From Verrucomicrobiota bacterium (GTDB lineage Bacteria; Verrucomicrobiota; Verrucomicrobiia; Chthoniobacterales; JAFAMB01): DNA of 39,695 nucleotides. Positions 25,672 through 34,594 of the stretch are shown in pieces. The stretch covers positions 1 through 39,695 of the forward strand of contig JAFAZK010000190.1 in NCBI GenBank assembly GCA_019239825.1, written 5' to 3'. Position 1 is the first letter of the stretch. Each line of letters starts with the position of its first letter. Both the position numbers and the translations under genes were made by a program. Under the pieces are notes generated by a model. That model saw only the letters and a program-made list of their open reading frames with translations, had not been told where the DNA came from and ran no database searches.

Positions 25672-26575
25672 TAGCAATATGTTCCCAGTTCGTCGCAGCT
25701 CCTTCTCATTTCCCGCCGACCCGACAAATGGTTACAATTTTGTGAAACGCGAGAACGGAGAATGAACAGTCTTCCCTGAACAAAGACTAACCGCGCCGAA
25801 GGGGTTGCTTGCTCGGAGACACTCGCACGGTCCTTTCTAGAAGACCTCTCGGGAAGATGGACACGTCCGGCGAATTGACCTTCTGCATCGCGATCTTTTT
25901 GCCTCGGTTCCTGGTTTGTAAGCGCAATCGGTTCATGCTACGCGCCTCTCCGTTCCATCAAGGCTTGTTTTGGTGGATGCCATTTTACTCATAGAAAACT
26001 CCTGCGTGTTTGCGCGGACGAACTCGTTCATGGCCGGCTGCTTACTCAACGCATTCGGTTTTAAAAGTGCAGCAACACGAGTGAAACTTCATGCCTGTAG
26101 AACTTCGTCGGCGTATTGAGTTACCTAAACGTGTTCGACAGAGCGATGGTCAAAGGTTTCAGATAATTCAGGTCTATGTACATTCGCGTTGATTGGATTG
26201 CTCCCTTAGATCGATCAATCTTACAGACCGAATTTCTGACTGAGCCTACCATTCATTCGGCGACTCGTTGCTATGGGCATACGACTCGCCGAGAGAGCCG
26301 TTTGCGATTGCAAAGATTTGCACCAGGAGCTGGCTCTCTGCCTCATCCTGCGATCGGGATTGTAAGCGAAGGTGTCACCCATTTATTAACCCGCGGCAGA
26401 TCCATCGTAACTCGTGGCGACGAACGGTTCTTGTCGGGACGCGGGGGAGCTCATCCATGGCATACAGGCATTTTGTCAGTAGTCGGGGAAATCGACCGGC
26501 GCGCGGGCGCTTTTTGGGGGCACGCTCACCGGTCTGAACCGCTCAGGAGCGAGCTGAAATAAGGAATCAAGCAAA
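25672..26575. other. 904-bp stretch without a convincing gene
   Basis: Open frames up to 128 codons exist (26176-26562 plus strand, and an overlapping frame at 26268-26537), but neither translation resembles a family I know, they overlap in different frames, and no strong ribosome site precedes them. The composition is lower in GC than neighbouring genes in parts. ACTAACCGCGCCGAAGGGG at 25786-25804 echoes a phrase near 19943. It may contain a decayed gene or regulatory DNA; I see no repeats of the R1, B or C families. Confidence 0.4.
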
Positions 26576-26791
26576 ATGGCGCCTGAAGAATTTCAACCTG
26601 AAGAAGAAGACGAATCAAGCGGAGCGACTAGTGACCCCTTAGCCGAACCACCAGGCAGTCGGGGTCGAAAAGCGCCGAATCCCTATGAGGGAACGGAAGC
26701 AGACGATGAACCTGGCCCGTCGTTAATCGACCAACTTGAAGATCATACCCCAGCTGCTGATGAACAGCTGGACGGCGGAGAAGAAAACTGA
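26576..26791 (+). CDS. Small acidic, disordered hypothetical protein (71 aa)
   Basis: The protein is very acidic and rich in Glu, Asp, Pro and Gly (EFQPEEEDESSGATSDP, then EGTEADDEPGPS), with no hydrophobic segment. AAGGAA lies 9 bases before the ATG, a fair ribosome site. Low-complexity acidic proteins of this type are usually disordered, and I cannot name a family. It ends 86 bp before the R1 element. No operon partner is evident. Real gene likely but not certain. Confidence 0.6.
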   Translation: MAPEEFQPEEEDESSGATSDPLAEPPGSRGRKAPNPYEGTEADDEPGPSLIDQLEDHTPAADEQLDGGEEN

Positions 26792-26877
26792 CGGACCTCG
26801 CCTTAGGCTCGGTACGTATAGCAGATAGCCGGATAGCCAAGAAAAACCTGTGACGGAAGGCGCAGACGCGACACCCA

Positions 26878-27188
26878 CTGGAGGGGAGCCGCTTTAGATT
26901 GCTACCCGCGTCCTCGTATTATCCCTTTCAAGGTGTGTGCAACCTAAGGGTGTGAGAACAGGCGGCTCCCGCGAATTACCCAGCGTTTGTTTTTTGCCGG
27001 CGCGGTTTGCTTTTTCCCGGCGCGGTCTGTGCATACGTATTATCAGTGACGAATATCTACGTTGCAGAGCTGCCGCGCGCTGGGGCCGTTCTCGGGAGCC
27101 GCCTGCTGTGCAAACTTTCCGGTGGCACAAGCGCCTAGTTCAAACGTAGCAAGCTCGCGGGCAACGGTCTAAAGCGGCTCCCCTCCAG
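26878..27188. repeat. R1 repeat, full copy (longest, 311 bp)
   Basis: Outer arms CTGGAGGGGAGCCGCTTTAG (26878-26897) and TCTAAAGCGGCTCCCCTCCA (inverse, ending 27188). Inner arms CAGGCGGCTCCCG (26959-26971) and CGGGAGCCGCCTG (27093-27105). Each half folds into a hairpin of about 95 bp and the two halves mirror each other. The 120-bp middle is copy-specific. An ORF at 26937-27149 reading GGSRE and SREPP is an artefact of the inner arms. It sits 14 bp after the stop of the solo cheB gene. Confidence 0.88.
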
Positions 27189-27202
27189 ATTCCCCTACCC
27201 GC

Positions 27203-28240
27203 CTAAGACGATTCTTTTCCCTGCGTTCGGTCATATAACAAATTCCGCAGGATATCAGCCTCTCTTTCTAATCGGCGAACCTGATCGACTAACTCCTTGG
27301 AAGCGAGCTGATGAATCTTTTCTGCTTTCCTGATAATCTGATTCCCGACTCGGGCGTTTTCTTCCAGCAGTTGAAGGGCGGTATACAAGTTCCGTTCACT
27401 CGCCTCCCAGCAAGCCTGAAAGAGGCTATTAACCGAATAAGCGTGTCCGACGCGACAGCGATAGCGGTCCACAGACCCATTGGGCAGCTGCCAGAGCGGT
27501 CCTCCACATCCAGGACAGGTATACGCGGATATTCTGCCGATTTGTTCGAGCTTTGCCGAGTGGTCGTCCGAATCGATCTCAATCTGATTTTCAAGTTCTA
27601 TTCGATCTTGTTCATCAGGAATTTGTCCAGTCTCGTCGGCCCGGGTTCTCGCCAATTTTTGTATGATTTCTGACATTTTCTCCGGCGGGGCGACATAGTC
27701 GATCGGCATGGCGTTGAGGGCATTGTGGATGAGCTCCGGAAAAGCTGCGGAGTTAGGGTCTTGAACCATGGTAGCTCCACCACAACAGCGTATGTCCCAT
27801 AACCCGGCCACGCCATCGTCTAACCCGCCGCTCAGCAGAATCCCGGTAACTCGATTGCGCCGGGCCCATGCAGCAGACCGAAAAAGTGCGTCAATCGCCG
27901 GACGCATCCGATTCTCTTTCGGGCCGAAAACGACGCGAATATGATTATCCTCCAACAAAAGATTAAGGTTAGGACGGGCCAGATAGATTTTCCCATAGGA
28001 GACCGGGGCTTTATCTTCAACGGTAGCAAATTCAAGTTCGGTATCCTTCTGCAAAAGCGACGGCAGAAGATAGGGGCCGGTCGCAGAAGTGTGAATGACG
28101 ACGAATAGCGCCGCCGGTATATCTCCGGGAATGGTTGCGATGAGCGACCTAAACGCTTCAATACTGCCGGAAGAGCCGCCGATCACAACAACATCGCGCC
28201 CCTCCTGATCCACGCTTGGGCTGGGCAAATTTTTATCCAT
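27203..28240 (-). CDS. CheB-type methylesterase without receiver, with zinc-ribbon-like tail
   Basis: The 345-residue protein has a CheB catalytic domain (about 16-195) with S23 in GGSSGS, H50 in VVIHTS and D142 in GGLDDG, the Ser-His-Asp triad. It lacks the N-terminal receiver domain of chemotaxis CheB, so it is not directly phosphorylated. The C-terminal part has C242-PG-C245 and C262-RV-GH266, a Cys2-Cys-His pattern like a zinc ribbon, followed by a long helix (about 270-345). Such solo CheB proteins are widespread outside chemotaxis clusters. No chemoreceptor gene is in the window, so the substrate is unknown. It is the third gene of the leftward signalling cluster, 208 bp after the histidine kinase. 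Confidence 0.88.
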   Translation of the reverse strand: MDKNLPSPSVDQEGRDVVVIGGSSGSIEAFRSLIATIPGDIPAALFVVIHTSATGPYLLPSLLQKDTELEFATVEDKAPVSYGKIYLARPNLNLLLEDNHIRVVFGPKENRMRPAIDALFRSAAWARRNRVTGILLSGGLDDGVAGLWDIRCCGGATMVQDPNSAAFPELIHNALNAMPIDYVAPPEKMSEIIQKLARTRADETGQIPDEQDRIELENQIEIDSDDHSAKLEQIGRISAYTCPGCGGPLWQLPNGSVDRYRCRVGHAYSVNSLFQACWEASERNLYTALQLLEENARVGNQIIRKAEKIHQLASKELVDQVRRLEREADILRNLLYDRTQGKESS

Positions 28241-28448
28241 GGAAAAAGGGAATGTATTGGAGAAAAGGCCGGCTCCAAACCGTTATCCCTCGTCTTGTTC
28301 GCAGGTCGAGCAGTCGGCGGCGGTAAGCGGCGGAGGAAACCGGAAAGCGGCAGACCAGGGAGGGCTATCTGACAACGGTCATGCGGGTCAACCGATTATT
28401 CGCGCAACGAGCCCGGCATGCCGTGCCCGGCCGTTCCAACGTCTTAGG

Positions 28449-30323
28449 TTAACGCACATGGGCGGCTGCAGGATCGCTACGGAGCTCTCGCCAGCTAATG
28501 CATCCCATCTCCTCACCTAACCCCCCAACCGTGATCGGAAACGAACAGACCACCACGGTACCTGCACCTGGCTGCGAGTCAATTTTTAGCGTTCCTTTGA
28601 TAACCGAAGCACGGTATTCCATCGTTCGTAGACCGAGCCCATTAGGCCCTTTACCCACGGAAAAACCAACTCCATCGTCGGTAATCCGCAATATTCCGAT
28701 ATTGCCGTCTAGGTGAAATTCGAGCTTTATCGACTGGGCGTGCCCGTGTCTGGCGGCGTTACTCAATGCTTCTTGAGCAATCCGGTACAAATGCACAGCC
28801 TGGGCAGCCGTATGGTCTCCGAGTTTCCGATCGATATCGGCCGTGCAACTTAACCCAAATCGTCGGCCGACGCGTGATACCAGCTCCTCGAGTGCGATTA
28901 TAAGCCCAGTTTCCTGAATGTGTTGTGAATCTAGTCCGACTGCTAACGCGTGCACGTTTTCCACACTTTTCTGCACCATATCGACCAACGTTCGAATCTG
29001 TTTGGCAGCCTCTTCATCACGGCTCATCAAACCCGCCGCGATGGTCTCAGCAAAGAAAGCGATGGCGGTTAGATCTTGGCAATGGCTGTCATGCAAGTCG
29101 CGACTAAATCGTCGCTGTTCCTCTTCCGAAATTGCGACGACGTCTTTTCGTAGTCGCCGAAGATCGGTGAGATCTTGAATCATTAATAAAATGGAACGTT
29201 CATCCCCCGATAGGATCGGCTTTGCAGATACCAGAACATCGAGTGCACTGCCGTCGGGCCGGACAAGTCTGGCCTCGTATTCGACGCTCTCGGTTTGCGA
29301 AGCGAGGTTCAGAAATTCGGTCGGAGTATCGATCTGAGTCGTCAACTGGATCGCTGAAAGCGATTTGCCAATAACGCCGTCCGGCGGACGAGCGGCTAAA
29401 CGACAAAAAATCTCGTTGATTTCTGTGAATCGCCCGGTTTCGACAGATAATACCGCAGTCGCTATCGAGTTATTAGCCAGGATCTGGCTGGATAAATCCT
29501 TAGCCCGAACGAGGTTTTCTTCCATCTCTCGTTCTTTGGACCCATCTCTGGCCACTATTAACGTGGCAAAGATACCTCCGAAATCGACGGATTTCAGGAC
29601 CACGTTGACCACAATTTCCTGGCTATCTAGCCGGACCAGTTTTTCTTCGGCGCCGGTTGTTTCCGCTTTCCCTTCGGGTAAACGCGCCATGCGTCTTTTA
29701 AATGATCCATAGCTATCCGGATGCATGATTTCCATGATCTCATGCCCCTCGATTTCATCCGCGTTTCTCGCACCCAAGAGTTTCAGAGCGGCAGGGTTCG
29801 CACTGATAATTCTACCCCCTAACCCGAGGAAGGCCGCATCGGGAAATAGATCGAACCATCCTTGATAATGATATTGATGGCTGCGCAAGCCGTCCGTCAG
29901 CGGTTCTTTAGATGAGGTTTGGACGATGGCCGTGCGACAGAAAGTCAGGCCGGTCAACGGATCTAGGCCGGAGGTGCTTTGAAGCTCGACTGGCCGAACG
30001 GCTCGAGTCGTACCCGATAGCGTGAGTTTGGTAGCGACCTTTTGTGACCTGCTGGTGGCTTGAGACACATGGTCCAGAAAAAGACGGCAATCGGTCTTAT
30101 CAACGAAGGCGATAAAAGGAATACCGATCAGTTGCGACGTTTCTCCCTTCAGGAGAATCGCCGCCGCTACATTACACCGGCGAATACATCCGTTCCGGTC
30201 CAACACGACCTGAGCCACTGGCGAGAGCCTGTAATCCTGCGCCAATACCGCTTCTGGCTGATTCCGTTCCGATATTACTTCTGGCCGTGAGTTTTTTAAA
30301 CCAATCTTGACGGCCTGGTACAT
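28449..30323 (-). CDS. PAS-domain sensor histidine kinase (HisKA_3/NarX type)
   Basis: The 624-residue protein has several PAS-like domains (about 30-130, 150-260 and 280-390), then a HisKA_3 dimerisation domain with H411 in RDLHDSHCQDL and a HATPase domain with the N box ALSNAARHGHAQ (~519-530), ITDDGVGF (~547-554) and GLGLRTMEYR. This is the NarX/DesK class, which normally phosphorylates a NarL/LuxR-type response regulator; none is in the window. It has no membrane helix or signal peptide, so it is a cytoplasmic sensor. AAAGAG precedes the ATG at a good distance. It follows the CheB/CheR fusion after 40 bp and is probably in the same transcript. Confidence 0.92.
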   Translation of the reverse strand: MYQAVKIGLKNSRPEVISERNQPEAVLAQDYRLSPVAQVVLDRNGCIRRCNVAAAILLKGETSQLIGIPFIAFVDKTDCRLFLDHVSQATSRSQKVATKLTLSGTTRAVRPVELQSTSGLDPLTGLTFCRTAIVQTSSKEPLTDGLRSHQYHYQGWFDLFPDAAFLGLGGRIISANPAALKLLGARNADEIEGHEIMEIMHPDSYGSFKRRMARLPEGKAETTGAEEKLVRLDSQEIVVNVVLKSVDFGGIFATLIVARDGSKEREMEENLVRAKDLSSQILANNSIATAVLSVETGRFTEINEIFCRLAARPPDGVIGKSLSAIQLTTQIDTPTEFLNLASQTESVEYEARLVRPDGSALDVLVSAKPILSGDERSILLMIQDLTDLRRLRKDVVAISEEEQRRFSRDLHDSHCQDLTAIAFFAETIAAGLMSRDEEAAKQIRTLVDMVQKSVENVHALAVGLDSQHIQETGLIIALEELVSRVGRRFGLSCTADIDRKLGDHTAAQAVHLYRIAQEALSNAARHGHAQSIKLEFHLDGNIGILRITDDGVGFSVGKGPNGLGLRTMEYRASVIKGTLKIDSQPGAGTVVVCSFPITVGGLGEEMGCISWRELRSDPAAAHVR

Positions 30324-30363
30324 AAATCTCTTTCCGAACGACTCTACCCTTAGTGGTCACTCT

Positions 30364-33291
30364 TTATTCTAGGGGCATTTCTTCAATCGAAATGATGGTC
30401 AGCGCGTTTTCGGGATTTCTTGCTTCCACCTGCCGCAAGTTCAACTTGATCTTCTTCCGGCCCAACCTGGGAAATTGGTGTTCGAACTCAAAATCAGTCA
30501 CGCGCGACTGGTGCGGAAGCCTCTCCTCTAGTAGTGCACGAAATTCGGGAAAATTCCACTGGCCATGTCCAATATCGACGATGGAGAATCCTTCCGTGTC
30601 TTTGGGGAGCAACCGAAAGGTGTCATAAAAATGGGCGGTTGCCGTTTGCACCTTCAAGTTCCCATCGAGGACCACAATCGAGCTGCGCGCGGTTCCGATA
30701 AAAGCATCCGCATAGCTCGCCGTCAGCTTGCTCCGTTCCGCCTCTAGCTTGGCCTCGTTAATGTCGAACAAGATCATGACCGCACCGGTGATTTTATTGT
30801 CGGCAGTCTCATAGGGTCGGATCTGAATGTTGTACCAATGCCCCTTGCGATCCTGGACTTCCACTTCACGCGCCGATAGCGTATCCATGACCTCCGAGAT
30901 GAGTGCCTCCAGCTGAGGGACCTCTACATCCGCCCGAAGATCGGTAATCGATCGACCCACGTCCGCGGGGATCAGCTTCAAGGTCCTCTGCGCCACTGGA
31001 GTAAAACGCCTGATACGCAATCCCCGATCCACCATCACGATCGGAATATTGACGCTCTTCAGCAGGTTCGTAAGGTCGTTATTGACTTCAGTCAGCTCTA
31101 TATTACCGCTCTTCAACTCTTCATTGAGGGTAATCAGCTCTTCATTGGTCGATTGAAGTTCTTCTTTGGCGGTTTCCAACTCCTCGTTGGTGCTCTGCAA
31201 CTCTTCATTGCTAGACTGGATTTCTTCGTTGGCTGAACGCAGCTCTTCGTTAGTCGATTCCTGCTCTTCCACCAGAGTCTGCAGATGTTCTCTCGTTGTG
31301 GCGAGTTCCTGCTCAAGCTGTGACACGCGAGCATCTTGCAAATTTTGCCGCCTTTTTTTCGACTTAAGGCTGGCTGTATCGGAGACCGTCAGCTTGCTGT
31401 CCTCCAAAAGTAACATGAAACAGCGCTCCCGGACGGCAGAACCGCTCATCGGAACCACTTCCAGATTCAGAAAACTGGCTGTCCCACTCCCCTGGAACAG
31501 AATGCCTTCCTTACGAACCGGCCCATTCGTTTTCTTGGCATCGTTGATCGTGGAACGCATCGGCATCTCGAGGCTCGATTTCAACATCCGGAATAGGTCG
31601 AGTGTGGCATCTCCGGGTTCGGGATCGATGAAAGGAGCAACGTTTCCGCGGAACTGAATGATTTTCATCGCGTTATCCACCACGATGGTGGGCGGACAAT
31701 ACCTGTCCATCAATGTCCGATCCACCGCCCGGCGGATATCGGGCTGCATCAAAGCGTTTTGCACCGCAAACTCCCTCAAGGTCTGCTCTTTCGGACCCGG
31801 AATCTCAACGTCCATCGCGGATAAAGGCGGACTTTGCACCGATCGTTTAGCGAAGAGCTTGGTCTTGGCATCGACCGGCTCAAAAAGATCGCTGAAATTA
31901 CCGACCGTTTCCGCGCCGCCTAGCAGGAGAAAGCCGCCCGGTTTCAATGCATAATGAAAGAACGGAATTAGCTTTTTCTGGGCGGTCGTCTCAAAATAGA
32001 TCAGGACGTTGCGGCAGCTGATTAAGTCCAAGCGCGAGAAGGGCGGATCCCGTAACACATTCTGCCGGGCAAAAACACACAGATCCCGAATCTGTTTGTT
32101 TATCTGATAACCCCTTTCGTTCTTTGAAAAGAAACGCCGCAGCCGTTCTTTTTTGATCGAAGCCTCGATATTGGCATCAAAGACCCCTTTTCGCGCTAAC
32201 TCTAAGACCCGATCACTAACATCCGTCGCAAAAATTTGGATAGAAGGCGATTCCGGCCGATTATCGAAAAATTCGGTTACGATAATGGCCAGCGAATAGG
32301 CTTCTTCGCCGGTTGAACATCCCGGTAGCCAAATCCGAATCGGATCATTCTGACCTCGTTTCTCTAAAAGCCGCGGCAAGACCACCGATTGCAGCACATC
32401 GAACGTCTCCGGCTCGCGGAAAAAGCCGGTCACATGGATTAGCATTTCGCGGAAAAGAGCATCGATCTCCTCTGGGTTGCGCTTGAGGTACGTGAAATAA
32501 TCATCCACGTCATCGATCCGATGCACCACCATGCGGCGTTGAATCCGCCGGCGAACGGTCGTCTTGCGATATTGGCTGAAGTCGACCTCGGTTCGCGAAC
32601 GAAGCAGCGCGAAGATGCTTTTTAGGCCGCTCTCGGCTACGGGGCGTTTCCGGTTTGCTTTTGTCGGCCGATCGGCCGCTAAGCGAGTTAGCTCTGCGGC
32701 AATCTTACGAGGCGTAGTTACGATATCCACATATCCGGAGTCGACGGCCGAGACCGGCATTGCCCCATGCTGGGCTGACGGCTCGTCCTGAGCAAAAGTG
32801 GTTCCTCCTTGTTCCTTGACGGATTTAAGGCCGGCGGAACCATCGTGTCCCATACCGGAAAGGATAATGGCGACAGCCTTGTTTCCTTGTTCTTTAGCCA
32901 AAGAATGAAAGAAATAGTCGATCGGCAAATGCCGGCCGGCGCTGTCCGTCCGTTTTTCCAAGATGAGCATCCCATCCGACAAAGTAATATCGACCGCCGG
33001 CGGCATGACATAAATGTGGTTCCGCTTCATCCGATGGCGGTCACTAGCTACCTCCACCGTCATGTCCGTGATTCGGGAAAGAATGTCGGTTAACCGGCTA
33101 GTCTGGCGCGGTTCAAGATGTTGGATGAAAACAAAAGCCATCCCCGTGTTACTCGGAAGATGTCTTAGAAGTTCAGAAACTGCTTCCAAGCCGCCTGCCG
33201 AAGCGCCAATCCCGACTACCCGAGTCGGCGTATCGGGCGCAGACGCAGCCGGCGCCGCCTTGCCATCAAATGTCACGGGACCATTGCTCAT
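30364..33291 (-). CDS. CheB/CheR fusion protein with coiled coil and PAS domains
   Basis: The 975-residue protein has, in order, a CheB methylesterase domain (about 23-205; Ser in GASAGG, His in IQHLEP, Asp in SGMGHDGSAG), a CheR methyltransferase domain (about 225-475; the SAM loop IRIWLPGCSTGEEAYSLAI near 320), a long Glu-rich coiled coil (about 657-738; repeated EELQSTNEEL units) and two PAS domains (about 745-850 and 860-970). It ends without a histidine kinase domain. Such proteins add and remove methyl groups on Glu residues of partner proteins and are linked to sensory pathways other than flagellar chemotaxis. No chemoreceptor or CheA is present here. It heads the cluster with the kinase and the solo CheB. 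Confidence 0.93.
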   Translation of the reverse strand: MSNGPVTFDGKAAPAASAPDTPTRVVGIGASAGGLEAVSELLRHLPSNTGMAFVFIQHLEPRQTSRLTDILSRITDMTVEVASDRHRMKRNHIYVMPPAVDITLSDGMLILEKRTDSAGRHLPIDYFFHSLAKEQGNKAVAIILSGMGHDGSAGLKSVKEQGGTTFAQDEPSAQHGAMPVSAVDSGYVDIVTTPRKIAAELTRLAADRPTKANRKRPVAESGLKSIFALLRSRTEVDFSQYRKTTVRRRIQRRMVVHRIDDVDDYFTYLKRNPEEIDALFREMLIHVTGFFREPETFDVLQSVVLPRLLEKRGQNDPIRIWLPGCSTGEEAYSLAIIVTEFFDNRPESPSIQIFATDVSDRVLELARKGVFDANIEASIKKERLRRFFSKNERGYQINKQIRDLCVFARQNVLRDPPFSRLDLISCRNVLIYFETTAQKKLIPFFHYALKPGGFLLLGGAETVGNFSDLFEPVDAKTKLFAKRSVQSPPLSAMDVEIPGPKEQTLREFAVQNALMQPDIRRAVDRTLMDRYCPPTIVVDNAMKIIQFRGNVAPFIDPEPGDATLDLFRMLKSSLEMPMRSTINDAKKTNGPVRKEGILFQGSGTASFLNLEVVPMSGSAVRERCFMLLLEDSKLTVSDTASLKSKKRRQNLQDARVSQLEQELATTREHLQTLVEEQESTNEELRSANEEIQSSNEELQSTNEELETAKEELQSTNEELITLNEELKSGNIELTEVNNDLTNLLKSVNIPIVMVDRGLRIRRFTPVAQRTLKLIPADVGRSITDLRADVEVPQLEALISEVMDTLSAREVEVQDRKGHWYNIQIRPYETADNKITGAVMILFDINEAKLEAERSKLTASYADAFIGTARSSIVVLDGNLKVQTATAHFYDTFRLLPKDTEGFSIVDIGHGQWNFPEFRALLEERLPHQSRVTDFEFEHQFPRLGRKKIKLNLRQVEARNPENALTIISIEEMPLE

Positions 33292-33715
33292 CTTCCGCAG
33301 AATCTAACCAGCTCGTTTGGCAGAAGAAAGAAAGTTCAATAATCTATAAAAACAAGGCAGTTACGTCAATATCGACGGAAGCGGGAAAGAACGGCCGGCA
33401 GGACTTCTGAGGAGGCCACCGCTAAGGCGCGAAGGGGCCGAAGCAAAAACGTAAAGGAGCCAGCAGTCAGAATCCAGGAGCCAGGAGGGTTGCGGCCTGG
33501 AAACAGTCGCTTCGAAGAAACGCGCCAAGAGCGGGAAGACGGTCAGGCGTCGATGTGCTGAGGAAATCGAACTGCCGGCTTAGATTAGAGGTAAACAATT
33601 CCTATTCAGCTTCGGCTGGGTGGCCTTGCAATCTTTCTGTCCAATCAGTCGGTTTTTCGGAAGGCTCTACGATCCAGCGAAATCCAGGCCGGGTTGCACC
33701 GGCGAATGTCTGGAT
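33292..33715. other. Intergenic region with AGGAGCCAG-type repeats
   Basis: The 424-bp region upstream of the CheB/CheR fusion holds GGAGCCAGCAGTCAGAATCC and AGGAGCCAGGAGG (about 33454-33490), related to the AGGAGCTAGAATCTAGGAGC words flanking family B (34024-34040, 34500-34530). A promoter for the leftward signalling cluster must lie in 33292-33420, but no clear boxes are visible. Nothing else recognised. Confidence 0.45.
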
Positions 33716-34039
33716 ATGAAGAAGGCATCCGGCAGGGTCGGTTCTAAACCTTCTAAAATCGATTCGCATTCGTTGGTGGATGATTTGACCGAATCGCAAC
33801 AGCTGCGGGAGCGGCTTCGCATTATTGTCGCCGAGCTTAAGGCAACCGTCGGGATGTTGGAGCAGAATCTGGCAGAGGCCCACAGGTCGGTGCGACCGCC
33901 ACGTAAGGCAAAGAGATCATCTGCCAGGAAACCTCATCAGAGCATAATGGGCGATGAGTTGGAGAATCGCGAGGGTAGCTACGACGAAGAGATCGTTCCC
34001 TCAAATCCGGTTCGGACTAGAAAAGGAGCCAGGAGCTAA
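33716..34039 (+). CDS. Hypothetical coiled-coil small protein (107 aa)
   Basis: From the ATG at 33716 the protein has 107 residues. Residues ~20-56 (LTESQQLRERLRIIVAELKA and following) are a good amphipathic helix, followed by a basic stretch (RPPRKAKRSSARK) and an acidic then basic tail. I know no family. An upstream ATG at 33620 would add 32 residues that look like non-coding translation. The ribosome site is weak in both cases. It ends within repeat sequence (GGAGCCAGGAGCTAA). Coding status is uncertain. Confidence 0.45.
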   Translation: MKKASGRVGSKPSKIDSHSLVDDLTESQQLRERLRIIVAELKATVGMLEQNLAEAHRSVRPPRKAKRSSARKPHQSIMGDELENREGSYDEEIVPSNPVRTRKGARS

Positions 34040-34059
34040 AATTTAGGAAGTGACACGCG

Positions 34060-34404
34060 TCCTCGAATCTTTGGTAGGGCGAGGCTCCAGAGCGTAGTCA
34101 AGCCGCCGGCGTAATTTCTCCCCACAGTTTGTCTCGTCTGCACGTTAAGCATAATGGCCGAGCCGGGGGTGGGACGCCGCAACCGGACTGATCTCTTTAT
34201 TACCCTAAAGCTGGATCGATTTCTGCCCCTGGGCGAACACACTTGAATACAAGTGATGGGGCAGAGAGACATCTACCCGATTTGCTACATCACACCCCCG
34301 GCTCGGCCAGGCTGCACCAACCGTTAGCCAAGCCATCGGTTAAAGGCTGATCGTACCAGCAGCCTGTCGCATTTTGGAGCCTCGCCCTACCAAAGATTCG
34401 AGGA
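34060..34404. repeat. Family B element, copy B2
   Basis: TCCTCGAATCTTTGGTAGGG at the left end and its near-exact inverse at the right end (terminal inverted repeats of about 30 bp including GGCGAGGCTCCA). The interior aligns with B1 (14427-14766): GCCGAGCCGGGGGTGGGAC, GATCGATTTCTGCC, GAACACACTT, CCCCCGGCTCGGCCAGGCTG and TACCAGCAGCCTGTCGCAT all have counterparts, and GAGCCGGGGGTG and CCCCCGGCTC are themselves inverted. The inside encodes no recognisable protein. Confidence 0.85.
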
Positions 34405-34499
34405 CAGTTTGCCCTACGAAGCCTCTCGGAGTCTAAACGACGAGACGAAGTAGGAAGGACGAGATCGACGACGAGTACGATGCTCGCGTCGGCGCACCA

Positions 34500-34594
34500 G
34501 CTCCTAGATTCTAGCTCCTAGCTCCTCGACTGCTTACTGCTTACTGCTTACTGCTTACTGCTTACTGCTCACTGCTCACTGCTCACTGCTCACT
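34500..34594. repeat. AGGAGCTAG words and heptamer tract (GCTTACT, then GCTCACT)
   Basis: CTCCTAGATTCTAGCTCCTAGCTCC-type words (34500-34526) are followed by about nine 7-bp units: ACTGCTT repeated, switching to ACTGCTC repeated, ending inside the 3' end of the PAP2 gene at 34594. The same two variants occur at 39658-39695. Confidence 0.85.

Noticed and set aside
26176-26562. 128-aa ORF on the plus strand
   Set aside because: It overlaps another frame, lacks a ribosome site and resembles no family; kept as part of a region without convincing genes.
26937-27149. 70-aa ORF with GGSRE/SREPP motifs; similar ORFs at 1913-2137 and 38049-38381
   Set aside because: The recurring GGSREPP words translate the CAGGCGGCTCCCG inner arms of R1, so these are repeat artefacts and should not be treated as a protein family.
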